Notes under the pieces: model-generated | The model's input: only the letters and a program-made list of their open reading frames with translations | Database searches by the model: none | Told to the model about the DNA's origin: nothing | Position numbers and translations under genes: made by a program | Shown here: piece by piece, positions 12,428 through 26,200 of the stretch | Layout of the letters: every line of letters starts with the position of its first letter | How positions within the stretch are numbered: the first letter of the stretch is position 1 | Assembly (NCBI GenBank): GCA_003254925.1 | Contig: QANZ01015953.1 | Coordinates: 1,498 to 65,497 of the forward strand | Length of the DNA: 64,000 bases | Source of the DNA: Chamaecrista fasciculata | Taxonomy: Eukaryota; Streptophyta; Magnoliopsida; Fabales; Fabaceae | Direction of reading: 5' to 3'

Positions 12428-12530
12428 CATATATATATATATAGTGGATGACTTGACTAGTGGCTACAAGCAACGACGTGCTTGTGATGAGAAAATATGT
12501 AGCCAAACTTCCAAGTCCACGCACATAAAG
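12428..12530 (+). promoter_or_regulatory. Proposed TATA region and 5'-UTR exon of the cyclase gene
   Basis: A (TA)n run at about 12429-12442 could serve as a TATA element. About 90 bases downstream is a strong donor site, AAAG|GTAAGTG, at 12530/12531. The only good acceptor just before the start codon is TGGCAG at 14211-14216, leaving a 20-base leader (14217-14236) before the ATG. A leader intron of this kind is common in plant cyclase genes. The call is inferred from splice-site quality alone; transcript data would decide it. Confidence 0.4.
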
Positions 12531-13118
12531 GTAAGTGCAAAGGGAATGAACATTTTAGTGTTGTCGAAATGGGTATTGAATATACATGATTGATTCTTTA
12601 TGATCAACTTATTGAACATAATGATCTTGATTTTTTTGCAGTTAGTTTGTGACTAAATATATTCTGAGCTTGCTCTTTCATTTTCCAGAAAGTGTATGTT
12701 TTCACCCTGTTTTGGTCTCTCTGTTTTTATCTTCTTCTTTTTTATATATACTCTGTTTTGATCTTTATCATAGGGTTCTATTTTTGTGCTTAAGATTTCT
12801 ACATAAGTTTTGCAATTTCCTCCATTTATTGGGTGAACACATTCTTTAAAGAGAAAACAGAGTCTGACTTTAACTTGGCTAAAATATGCTTTACTCCATT
12901 AATTCTGCAATATCTAGATTATGACACTTGATATTTTCCTTTATTGATTTAAACATTAAACTTGCATGCCACACTATATTGCTATTTCTGTTTTAATTGA
13001 TGAAATTATGTGCCTATGTGCCATTTGTTGTTAATGTCTAGTAGTACTCTGTTCTGTTCTGGTTTGAATATTTATGGATGAGGAAGATGAAGCAGGCCTC
13101 AATTTCAATTAAATCTAA

Positions 13119-13415
13119 GCAAAAATACTAATTTTGTCCCCAAACTTTACACCAATTGTCAGTTTTGTCCTCAATCTTTTTTTGTTGTCAATTTCATCTC
13201 CAATGTTTTATATTTTGGTCAATTTTGTCATTTGATTAACTTACAAAAATGTCAATTTCGTAAATTTTGTCGTTAATATTTGTCTAATGTGAGAAGAAAT
13301 GATAAAATTAACAAAAATGTAAAAATTTGGGAACGAAAGTGATCGTAAAAAGGGATTGGGGACGAAATTGACAATTGATGTATAATTTGGAAACGAAATT
13401 AATACTTTTGTCTTA
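13119..13415. repeat. Foldback repeat, family B
   Basis: The arms read 'gcaaaaatactaattttgtc' on the left and 'cgaaattaatacttttg' on the right, approximate inverted complements. Inner phrases 'gtcctcaatctttttttg' and 'gggattggggacgaaattg' pair as well. Other copies lie at 24334-25259, 27274-27652 and 31058-31447, all inside cyclase introns. Confidence 0.6.
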
Positions 13416-13479
13416 AATCTAATCCAATCTGATCACAGTTCACCAAAATAGACTTGCCTCAATTTGTCTTATATCTTTG

Positions 13480-14090
13480 TGGGTAAATTACATATCGAAA
13501 GGGTCCATGTGTCTCTGTGATTTTACCTATTTACACCATAAAAAGTTAACAGCAGAATTAGGTAAAAATTTCATTTTGGTCTCTAATATTTGTATTATCT
13601 TTTGGTTTAGTCTCTGATATTTCTTTATTTTTTTTTTGGTCCCCAATGTTTCTTAGATGTTTCACTTTTAGTCCCTCCACGCTATTCTACCTGAACTATG
13701 GTTCCACTTTTCTCCAATCGTAACTTCAATCAATTTAAAAAATTGAAAAATCCAACCTTCAAACCTTAAACCTAGCGTTTTTTAAATCTCCAACAAATCG
13801 TTAACTTTTCTCAAAATTTTTAAAGCGCTAGTGATCCTGATCAGGTGCCGAAAAACACAAGCTTTGAACCATAACCCCGAACGTTTTCTAAACCATTAGG
13901 AATCAAAATAGAGCAAAAAAATATATGTTAGGGACCAAAACAGAACATAAGGCAAATATTAAAGGCCAAAATGAGATTTTTACCATGTTATGTTGTCAAT
14001 TATTTGGAAAAGAGCCTCAAAGTGCTGACAGCGCAAACCACATGAACCAAAGAGTATTATCGTGCAAACCCTTTGTGTAATTTATTATTA
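13480..14090. repeat. Foldback repeat, family C
   Basis: The outer arms are 'gtaaattacatatcgaaagg' and 'ccctttgtgtaatttatt'. The inner arms are 'ggtaaaaatttcattttggt' (13561) and 'ggccaaaatgagatttttacc' shortened at 13984. A related copy at about 16880-17612 has the same two nested arm pairs. It is non-coding and MITE-like. Confidence 0.6.
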
Positions 14091-14236
14091 ATTTTTTTTC
14101 AAAATCAACTAGAAAACCCATTTGGAAAATCATGTTTTAATCATACATTTTTCTTTCTTTCTCGTACTTCCTATAGAACATTAAAGAATAATTTTCTTAT
14201 TCATTGTCTCTGGCAGTTGCTTAGAATCCATAGAAA

Positions 14237-17200
14237 ATGTGGAAGTTGAAGATTGCAGAAGGAGAGAATCCATGGCTGCGCACACTGAACAATCATGTTG
14301 GAAGACAAGTGTGGGAGTTTGATCCTAAACTTGGATCACCAGATGAAATCATGGAGATTGAGAAAGCTCGCCATTTATTTTCCAAAAATCGCTTCAAGCA
14401 AAAACAAAGCTCTGATCTTATTATGCGTATGCAGGTTTGGTTTCATTGTGAATGATACATCAAATTTTTTTTTGCCAAAACTCAAATTTGGTCTCATATC
14501 TTTCCTCAATTCTCAATTTGGTCCTATATATTTTTTTTGTTGCACTTTTGGTACTATATCTTTGGGTCAGGTTCCAATTTGGTCCCATATCGTTTTTTTT
14601 TTATAGATTTGGTCCTATATCTTTGGATCAGTTGTAGAATTAGTCTCATATCTTTGGGTCCGGTCAGAATTGGTCTCGTATATTTATAAAAAGATCAACT
14701 AATGGTTGATCATTTTGTAAAGATATGAGACTAATTCTGCAACATGATCAAATGATATGAGACCAAATTGGGACCTTTTGCAAAGATATGAGACCAAAAG
14801 TGTAACAAAAAAGATACAGGACCAAATTGGAAACTAAACAAAAGATGAGACTAAATTTGCACTTTGACTATTTTTTTATTGGTCACCCTGTATCCAAAGC
14901 TTTTTCCCGACTAATCCGAATTTGATTGCGTCATACACTTGGTTATAATAATAAAGTCTCACAATAGAAGTAACTATATTCACAGAATCTCAAACTTAAG
15001 ACCTTACTTAAACTGTACTAAATGGCTTACTAGTTAGACCATCCCTTGTTGATTTCGCCATATATCATTTGAATCATAAGAAAAATTAAAATTAGACTAA
15101 ATTAATTATTAGTACAGGAAAGACAATAGACTTTTTAATTTAATAATGGATTTGGTTATTTTATTAAGATATTAATTTGATTAAAGGAAAATATTATTTT
15201 ATAATATCAATTGCAATGTCAACAAAATTTAAAATTATATTATATTTGTCATTTAGATTCAGTTTAGAATTTTATCTTTCATAGTCAAATCATTAATTTA
15301 CACTTAAAATTATAATTACAAGACTCACTTGAGTGCACTCAGCACAAGATCTTACTTGGATGCTTTGAAATGTTATTAAGGTTTGACTGTGCACTCACCA
15401 TGTAAGTCTATTCTTTCTTATTGTAACTTAATGAAGTTTGCAAAAGAGAACCCAAGAGATGATGCTTTGCTACCTCAAGTCAAAGTAAAAGAGATACATG
15501 ACATTTCTGAGGAAATTGTGACAAGAACATTGAAAAGAGCCTTAAGTTTCTATTCAACTCTTCAGAGTCATGATGGACACTGGCCTGGAGATTATGCAGG
15601 TCCTATGTTTATGTTGCCTGGCTTGGTAATTCATGTTTTTAACAATTTAATTTATGAGTAAACTGACAATTTGGAACTTGAAAGATCATCGACTTGACAA
15701 CTTGCTTCTTGAAAAATTGAAATATATAATTTAGTCAAAGATTGAAATAATATACTATTTAGTCCATGAAAATGACTAATAAGTATTATGTTTTAATCTT
15801 CTAAGGATTAAATTTTGTATTTTTAATCTTTTAGATATCGAGTTGTCAACTCAGAAATTTTCAAGAGACTGAGTTTTTAGTTTCTTTAAAAGATCACTGA
15901 TCTAACAACTTGACAACTTGAAAGTTTGAAATATACAATTTAGTCATACATTGAAATAATATACTATTTAGTCATTAAAAGACCTAATAAGTAATATGTT
16001 TTGATCTTTCAATAACTAAATTGTATATTTTAATCTCTTAGAGATCGAGTTGTCAACTCAACAATTTTTCAGAGACTAAGTTTTTAGTTTGCTCTTAATT
16101 TATTCTGATATATACTTTATAAAGTAAGTTAACGATTCAGTCCTTAATAGATCACTGATCTGACAACTTGGTCCATAAGAGATCAAAATAGTATATTTAT
16201 TAGTTCTTTTTATGAACTAAATAGCTAGCGTTTTAATTTTTTACAGACTGAATTAAATTATTTATTTTAATTTTTTTGGAACCGAGTTGTCAATTTGATG
16301 ATTTTACAATGACTGAATTGTTAATTTATTCTAGTTTATTCTCAAACAGGCTAACACTTTCTGGGTTATACATTCAATTAGGTAATTACTCTGTACATTA
16401 CTGGGGCACTAAATGTGATCCTTTCAGAAGAACATAAAAGGGAAATACATCGTTATCTCTACAATCATCAGGTAAGAAAATTTCACGGTTCTATAAATTT
16501 CATTTATTTTTGTTGACATTGTCGAAAAATGAACTTCCATTAATTAATTGATTCAAAACATTTGTTCCTCGATAATATTTGTCGATACTTTCAAAGTGAA
16601 AAAGTATTATTTCATAAGTTGTCCTAGTTTTATGAAATTGCAGAATGAAGATGGTGGTTGGGGATTGCATATTCAAGGCCCAAGCACCATGTTTGGATCT
16701 GTGTTGAATTATGTGACTCTTAGATTACTTGGTGAAGGAGCAAATGGTGGAGAAGAAAGGGCCATGGAGAAAGCACGTGACTGGATTCTACGACATGGTG
16801 GTGCTACATTTATAACATCATGGGGGAAGATGTGGCTTTCAGTTAAGATCTTAATTAGAATCATTTTGATTTTTCAATTTAAGATCAATTACATAAAGGA
16901 CCCCTATGATTTGACCTATTTGCATAATGGTACTATGTGGCTCAAAAGTTTTCAAACAGGATCTTTGTAGTTTGTGTCGTTAGAAGTTTGGGGCTCTACC
17001 ACAAAAGTTAATGGTAGAATGAGGTGAAAATCTCATTTTGATCTCTAATATCTTATGTTCCGTTTTGGTCCATAATATATATATATTTTTTTTTTGCTCT
17101 ATATATTTCGATCCCTAATGTTTTAAATAATGTGGGGGTTATGGTTCAAAGGTTGATTTTTTTAGAATCTAAGGATCATTAACCCTTTAGAAATTTTGAG

Positions 17201-20200
17201 AAAAGATGACCATTTATTGGAGATTTTGAAAAGGTTGGGGTCAAGGTTTAAAAGTTGAGCTTTCTGATTTTTTAAATTGATTGAAATCATGTTTTGAGAA
17301 AATATAGAGCCGAAGTTCGGATAGAATAGAACCGAAGTTCGGATAGAATAGCATTGAGGGATTAACAGTGGAACTTCTTGATAATATTAGGGACCAAAAC
17401 AGAACAAAAAAAATATTATAGTCCAATGTGAAACATAAGACAAATATTAGGGACCGAAATGAGAGTTTCAACTCATGCTACCGTTAATTTTTTATCAAAA
17501 GAGCCCCAAAGTAATATCGACAAATCATAGTAACTCGGAAAACTTTTGAACCACATGGTCTCATTGTGCAAATGAATTAAACCGCATGGATCATTTCTGT
17601 AATTTATCCTTAAATTTATATAGCATTGTGGTACATTTTTGGGCTGATTTTATTGTGATGATAGGTTCTTGGTGTATATGAATGGTCTGGGAATAATCCC
17701 TTGCTTCCTGAGATATGGCTTCTTCCCTATATGCTTCCATTTCATCCAGGTTCTTGCCCTATATGTTGTTTGTATATATTTTAATATTACTCATCAACAA
17801 AATCTCTCTTCTCACAATCTCGCATAGTGAGAGGGTTAGTTGTTAAGAATGCAACATAGGTCAAAACCTATTTTTGTTCCTAATGTTTACCCAAAGTTTG
17901 ATTTTGGTCCCTAATATTTTTTCGTTTCGTTTTGGTCCTTAATATTTCCTAAAAGTTTCATCATTGATCCCTCACTATTGAATACGGTCATATCTCTCTC
18001 GTTTCTTAACTAACTTCTTTCAATAAATTAACGACAAACTTCATCTTACTTTTCAATCTGAATAAGGATTTGGATTTCTTTTTTAATTATTTTTTACCAA
18101 AACAAAAAAAGGAAAAAAAAAAAACTTTGCCACATTGTTCTTTGTTTTATTTATTTATTTTTTTCACTTTTGTCTTGGATAATTTGTCAGCACATATTCC
18201 TGTTAAAATTACAAGGAAGCAACATTTATTGTTCACAGAAGAACTTTTAATCACCATGAACTTTTGTGTAACATGCATGTTAACTGTTTATAATAAAGAA
18301 GTATATGTTGTTCCTAAGATTCTTAATACTTTGCACTCCTCTATGCTTAAATGAGGGATATAGAAGTTCCTCTTATTTGCTTTTTGTTCTACAGGAAAGA
18401 CATGGTGTCACTGTCGTTTGGTTTATTTGCCAATGTCTTACTTATATGGGAAGAGGTTTGTTGGTCCAATAACACCATTGGTCTTGTCTTTGAGAAAGGA
18501 GCTTTATAACATTGCATATGATGACATAGATTGGGATAAGTCACGCAATTTGTGTGCCAAGGTTTGTGAAGCTACTAACTTATCCTATAAGAATACTGTT
18601 CAAAACTTCAAATTGGTCCAAAATATATGGGGTAGATTTTGAAATTGATCCTAAATGTTTCATTTGTTTTAAATTTGAAGCTACTAACATATCAAATATT
18701 TGATATGTCTCTAATTTTAAATTCAAATGTAAAATAAGTATTAGATAAAATCTGATAGACTCATCAAATATATGATTGTTAAGAATATCATTTAAACTCT
18801 GTCATAAAATAACTAAATATCTAAGTTAGTAATTTAATGGGATAATTACTATTTACTAATACTCTCAGGTATGTTGGAGTCTCTGCCTAATAAACATATG
18901 AATAATTTGACCCATCACTAATTACCATATTTAAACTGGGACCCAAGTATATTCTCATTCATAATCACAAAATTAAACTACTTAATGAGCATAAAATAAA
19001 TCAAATCATAATAAATACTAATTCATACGAATTTTAAGAGAAAAGTTTCAACAGAAAATACTCATATTATTGCAATGAACAAAAGATACAAACACCAATA
19101 ACCAATACCATTAAAATAACCCAAATACAATCAACTTATACTATCCCTGTTATCTACACCAGAAGAGAAGCCAGCAACATCCAAAAGCAAGATCTCAGCT
19201 AGAGGGGGTGGAGGGTTACAAACCTAATCACAAAGATTCAACCCTTTTGCGGCGTTCTTCACGAGCCAATCGGCCACTTTATTACCTTAGCGACGAAACA
19301 AGGAAAAAGAAACTTGCTGCAACAAACCCTTCAACCTGATTATATCTAAAAAAGCAGGGATATGAACCCTTTGTAATGCAAATGTACTATAGTACGTTCA
19401 AAGAGAGGAATGAAAAGTTAGAAAAAGAAGTGTGGGTCTCACTCACATCTCCTCTCTCTAACTCTTTTTTTTTTTCTCTCCTTTCTAAAATGTAGTGTAT
19501 TTGTACCAGAGGATCAATCCACTTCGGAAAAATAGTACAACAATCCCAATACATTAACTCCTCCTTTCCTTTAGTCACAACTCTGGAAAGAGGCTCACAA
19601 TTAGCTTCCACAACTACAGGTCCCAAAACTTTATCCATAACAAACCAAGTTCTTTTTACCCAATCACACAACAAAGAAAGATGTACAATTGTTTCAGGAT
19701 ATTCACTAGAAATCGGGCACATATATAAGGTCCATTGAACATTTCTTCTTGAATAAAGTAAGTGCCTGCACACAAGCCCTCGTCAACAGGGATAGTCTTA
19801 ACAGACCATATGCCATTCCATAGGTATTTATAATTTACATGGGAACTCGAAGCCCCCAACCCACCTTGCTACATTAGTACAAGAAGGTTCAATAATAGCA
19901 TTATACATATTTTAACAATGTCCACTCGATCCTGGAGTCGATATTGTTGGGAGGGCTTTAAATAATTTGCTCTCTGACTCGTGGGATTAATCTTCGCTTA
20001 AACAATTACACAGATAGGCGAGAAAAACCCATAATCTATCAAAATAAGAAATCATGACCTTATATCAACCACAAATTATTAGAACTAGATTATATGGCCT
20101 CATGAAACAATAAACTTAATGACTGGTTGACCGGGCACTCGTCGTAAAGTGCCAAACGGATCAAATTAATAATACTTGAGCCTCGCAAGTATTACTATAT

Positions 20201-23200
20201 TTATTAAAATATAGTATAGATACTAACCCAAGGTCGAACTCTCGCGGAACTTCGTGGTTAAAGACAACTATTATTTATATGAATGTCTATGAACATATAT
20301 GAGGCTATAAAGATTATAAGAACAATTATAAAAAGACACGGAAATAATAATATAAAGATATCCTAAAGAATGATCATGAATTCTACCATCCTAGTTCATA
20401 AAGATATGGGATTGAAGTGTCACTTTAATTATGTAAAGAACCACATTTAAAGATATTATCGAAACTTCGAATATAACCAAGAACAAAGGTGAAAGATATA
20501 AGATTAGGATAGGTAACTCATCAAAAAATGGGGTCTATGAGCTATTTGCCAAAGCTCGTCGAGGCAATCTATATTATTGCCACATCGGAACAATAAACAA
20601 ACATATATAAGCAATAAAGAACAATCCTAATTATATATCTAAGACATGTAAACCACTCTTTAGCAAACCCTAAAGAGCAACTTCATTAATCGTGAGAGAG
20701 ACAAACTCCGGGAATGTCAAGGTCTCATTACTTTAACAAAGATTGATCTACAAATTCATATAATTGTACTTTGAAATAAAACACTTCGTTCTAAGAGCAA
20801 TCAATGAATAAACATAATTAAATAACAACTCCCTGGATTATGAAAAACGATGAACTCTGGCTTCCTTCATGATTCTCCTCTAGGATGAAGAACGTTTAGG
20901 CTCTCATCATAGAGACCTATTGACAGTTACTATATTCTAATCTATTCTGCCACTAGTTGAGGTGCTGGGGCAATTTTCGGATGTGTGAGCTATGAGCTCG
21001 AAATTGATGCTTTTAGAAGTGGAATGAGAGTTCTATTTATAGTCTTGGGCAGTGTGCTTGGTCCCCAAGTTAAGGAATATGGGCCGTTGGATGGTATCTT
21101 GATATCTTGAATCATGACCGTCCAAATTATATCTTGGAACTCAAGTTTTAGTGCGCCGTTTGGATTCTTCGCGTCTCAAGTCACAACATATCTTTTCTTG
21201 ACGTATTTGAGTGAAACACGCAATTTGGGCTTGCGCCGTCATGTGCGCCGGCGGTCCGAAGTGATGGCCCACAACATGTTGCTGCGCAGTTTTATGAAAA
21301 TGCATTGTTTGGGCTCTCTAGAACTCCGATTTGGCTCATTCAAAATGCGTTCTTCTCGTATCGAACCGTACTACATTCTCATGTGCATAGATTTATTTAA
21401 ATCAATCATCTTGATCCTCGGACATCATACGACTTCTTACTTGTCGTTGATTCTGGATGATTCCCTTTTGGTTAGACCCTGTTTGGATATCTAAAACACT
21501 AAAAACCCTTTAAATAGCACTTATTTATAAAATACAATAAATAAACACTAATTAACCTATTTTATCCACTTTATTATGTCATACCTTAGTGCAGCCCTTA
21601 GCATATTAATTGGTCTAATTATAATATATTATTATTATAAACACATTTAAAGAATGCCAAATAACTTGTTCACTTTTGGGCTGATCACTGGTCAAAATAT
21701 TAACATAAATAGTAGAGATTGCTTAGAATTATATAGAAGTAAGTTAACAATTTGGTCCTAGAAAGATTATCAAATTGATAATTCGATACCTGAAAGATTA
21801 AAATACACGATTTAGTATCTGAAACATTAAAACAATATATTATTTAGTCCATCAAAAATATTAGCAAGTATATTATTTTAATATTTCAAGGATTAAATTA
21901 TATTTCAATCTTTTAACGACTGAATTATTAGTTTACTCAATTATATAAGTACCAAAACTCTCACTTGGTCACCAAGTCATCATCACCACTCGGTTAATTG
22001 TGTTACTTATCTCAACGACAATCATTTTTAGCCCAAAGTCTTATTTTGATTCCTCAAATTTGTTCAAAGTTTTGTTTTGGTCCCTCAAGTATTTTTCGTT
22101 CCATTTTGGTCTCTCAACTTTTCAAAAAGTTCCACCATTAGTCCCTGACTCTTTTTCATCTCTATTTTCTGTTTAAAAAAAAAAAAGGAAAAAACTAACT
22201 TTAATCTCCCAAAAATTTTAATTTTTTATATTAAAGTCATTTTCCTTTTATAATAAGATTAAAACGTAAGAATAAAAAATAAATTAAAGTTTTAATCAAT
22301 TTTCACCCACAAAAAAAAAAAACGCTGTCTTCATCATCATCGATTTCACTCATGAGACCCATGATGATGATGGGTCTCTTCATCAGTCCAATTTTTTTTA
22401 TTCAATTGAAGGACTAAAACATAACAAAAAAAAAAAACTTGAGGGATCAAAATAGGACTTTAACCTAATTTTTATTACCATAATCATTTCCCATACCATC
22501 ACCACCATGATAATATGATAAATCCAATTTAAAAAAAATCCATTCCTTGACATAATTTATTCAATATTGTTTCGTGGACATTTTCATCATAATCCATATA
22601 TTATTATTCCTCTGTTTTGCAGGAAGACTTGTACTATCCTCACCCACTTGTGCAGGATTTTCTATGGGCAACTCTTCACAAGGTCGTTGAGCCTATTCTG
22701 ATGCATTGGCCTGCAAAAATGTTGAGAGAAAAGGCCATTAAGAATGCTATTGAACACATACATTATGAAGATGAGAATACTCGTTATATTTGCTTAGGGC
22801 CAGTAAACAAGGTATATATATATATATATATTTGTTAGGTCAAACTTCACTTTTAGTCTCATATCTTCTGTTCAGGTCTCAATTTGGTCTCGTATCTTTT
22901 TTTGTTGCACTTTTAGTCCATTATCTTTTGTTCAGGTCTCAATTGAGTCTCATATTTTTTTTGTTGCACTTTTATTCCCACATCTTTTAGTCAGGTTGTA
23001 GATTTGATTCCATATCTTTGCAAAAAGTTTCACATAGTGAGACTAACGGTATAACTTCTTACAAAGATATGAGACCAAATCTACAACAAAAAGATATGAG
23101 ATCACTTATGTATCTGACCAAAAAATATGAGATCAAATTAAAATTTGGACAAAAGATATGAGACTAAAAATACACTTTGGCCTACTTATTAATTGGGGGA

Positions 23201-26200
23201 CAAGCGGGTCCTCTACACTTTACAATATTACCACCCCATTTCAACTATTCTGTCTTTCATTATTTACCTAAATATATAGAATATACTAATTGTGAATATT
23301 TAGGTATTAAATATGTTGTGCTGTTGGGTGGAGGATCCAAATTCAGAGGCCTTCAAATTGCATCTTCCAAGGATCTATGACTATCTGTGGCTCGCAGAAG
23401 ATGGCATGAAAATGAAGGTCCACATTTACTCCATCATCTTATATTGATCTTATTGGAGTTCTTATCATTTTCATGCAATTAGCTAGACATATTTTGGTCC
23501 AATTAATGATTTGATCCATGAATAATAAAAATATATTATTTAGTTTTTGAATAATTATGAACATCAACTAATTAGTATTTGGAGCATTCATATATTACTT
23601 AAATCAGTGACGTGGCTATTAAATTCACATGTTCCACACAAAATGCCATATATTAATATCAGATGTAAAAGAAGTAGAAAGAAAGGTCAGATGACTCTCA
23701 GTCCCAGTCTCAATCTCCTACTTCCCCTAATTTTTATAGTCGCAATAGCTAGAGTTCAAGAACACTGTCATAATTAAGGTTTATCTTTTAACTTCTCTTC
23801 TTCCTTTTAATGAGTTGCAAATGTGAAAAGAATGACCATAATGAGTCTTAGTCATAGTTTCAGTATTCTTTAGTTTAGGTTTAGTCTTAGCTTTTTAGTT
23901 AATTAGGATGCTACAATAGCATTTAACGGAGTCATATCATCATGTTAGCCAACGGATAACATCTAAGAAACTAAATAATTGACTATTGTAAGAAATTAGA
24001 GTCATTTATTTCTATTTTTAGGGACTAAATCATTGACTCAGTAAAAATTGAGAGACTAAATAATATGTTTTCTCTAAATTAATATGTGAAACTCGTGCTA
24101 TATTGCTAAATCAGTAAAACCAGACCTTTAACTTAAACAAATCGTGCATGTAATGGATTTTATTGCAGGGATACAATGGAAGTCAACTTTGGGATACTAC
24201 ATTGGCTGTCCAAGCAATAATTTCAACCAACCTTATTAAAGAATATGGCTCAACACTCAGAAAAGCACATATGTTCATTAAGAATACACAGGTAATTTGC
24301 TTAAAGTATATCATAAAACTTGCATTAATTGTTGGTAAAAACACTGATTTCGTTCCTAGTCTTTGTTGGTCCCGGTGGTACTATTAAGCGGAATAACAGA
24401 ATAAACAGGAATAAACAAGAATAAACAAGCAAGGTAAATGGCACCAAGAATTTTACGTTGTTCACCCAAAACGTTTGGGCTACGTCCACAATCCCAACTC
24501 CAGCTAATTCTTCCACTAAAATAATAGCAGGATTACAAGAGAAACTTCCCAAAATAAATTTAGGGGCACAACAATATTATGAGCTCTACCCAAAATAGTG
24601 GCACACACAAGTGTTTCCTAATAAATACTCTCTAAGTATTTTACCTCACTATTTTGTCACTCTCCTAATTAGGATCAACTCCTAAACTCTCTCAAAATGC
24701 TCTCTCTTCTCTTGCTTGAAGTTGTTGTGTATGAAGGCCAAGGGAGACATGCCTTATATAGGCACAAGAGCATGAGAAGTATGGCTTTAAAAATGTCACA
24801 CCATGGTGGAATGGGTGACTCCAAATAGACCACATGAAATCTTCTATGTAGCTCTCATGTAGCCACCTCTGTGGCTCTCATGTGGCCACCATTAGGAGGA
24901 ATCACCCACGGTCTTTACATCAACTATCAATTTCGTTCTTAATTTTTTTTTAGTCAATTTCCTCTCAAATGTTTTACATTTAAGTTAATTTTGTCATTTG
25001 CTCTTATTTCAATCAAATATTAACGACAGAATCTATGTGGCTAATGATATGTAATGTAAAATTGATAGATAAAGAAATTTAAATCCTAACTTAGATTGAA
25101 AAACTGGATGCAATTTGTCGTTAATTTATTGAAAGAAGTTAGTCAAAAGATAAAATTGACCAAAATGTAAAACATTGGGACAAGATTGACAGCAAAAAAA
25201 GATTGGGGACGAAATTGACAACTAGTGTAAAGATTAGAGGCAAAATTGTACTTTTGCCTTAATTATTTTCTACAAATGTTGACCTTGTATTATCTTCTTA
25301 TTATTTTCTTCCACCTTTTTCCTTGATAGATTTTGGAAGATTGTTCTGGTGATCTTAATCACTGGTATCGTCACATTTCAAAAGGTTCTTGGCCTTTTTC
25401 AACTGCAGACGAGGGATGGCAGGTTTCTGATTGCACAGCTGAAGGATTAAAGGTGCTTATTGATGTATTTAAATCTTTTTTAATTTGATTTTAAAAATAT
25501 ATTTTGAAAGAAAGAAAAAATCTGTTTGACAAAATGTATTTTAAAAATTGTTTTTGGAAAGTAAAATGATATGGTCCAAACTGCAAATGTAGTCCCATAT
25601 CTTTTGCTCAGTTCTCAATTTGGTCATGTATTTTTTTTTGTTGCACTTTTGCTCTCTTTTGCTCTCATATATTTGGTTCTGGTGCAAAAATAATCATATA
25701 TCTTTTTTTTTTGTTGCATATTTGATCCTAAGTCTTTGGATAAGGTTGGACAAATGGTAAAAATTTTTACAAAGATATAGAACCAATTCTATAACTTAAC
25801 AAAAAAAATATGGGAACAAATTTGCCAAAAAAAATATGAGATGATTTTTACACCTGACTCAAAGATATGTGATCAAAAGTGTAAAAAATAAATATGGGAC
25901 TAAATTGGAAAGTTAGTAAAAGAGATGGGGCCAAATTTTTTTTTTGACCAATAATATATTTAAAAAAAATTAGTTTGAAATGAATTTTAAATGGGTTTGC
26001 ATTAAATTATAGCTATGTAATTTTAAAACTCAATTATATTCTTCCCGTTTCGCTTTGCTTTCACTTTTCAAAGTACAAAACACATTTGATTCAGTCGCTA
26101 AGGATAATTTTTCATGCAATTTAAGTTCCATATTTATCTTTAACAACTATTTTTTAAAACAAGGTTTTTAGACAAATTTTGTTTTCAGATTCTTAGAACA

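Larger units (their letters stand above)
12531..14216 (+). other. Proposed 5'-UTR intron
   Basis: The stretch lies between the GTAAGT donor at 12531 and the CAG acceptor ending at 14216. Its first 500 bases are T-rich, as expected for a plant leader intron, with no gene-like content. The rest is mostly two foldback repeats (13119-13415 and about 13480-14090). Confidence 0.4.
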
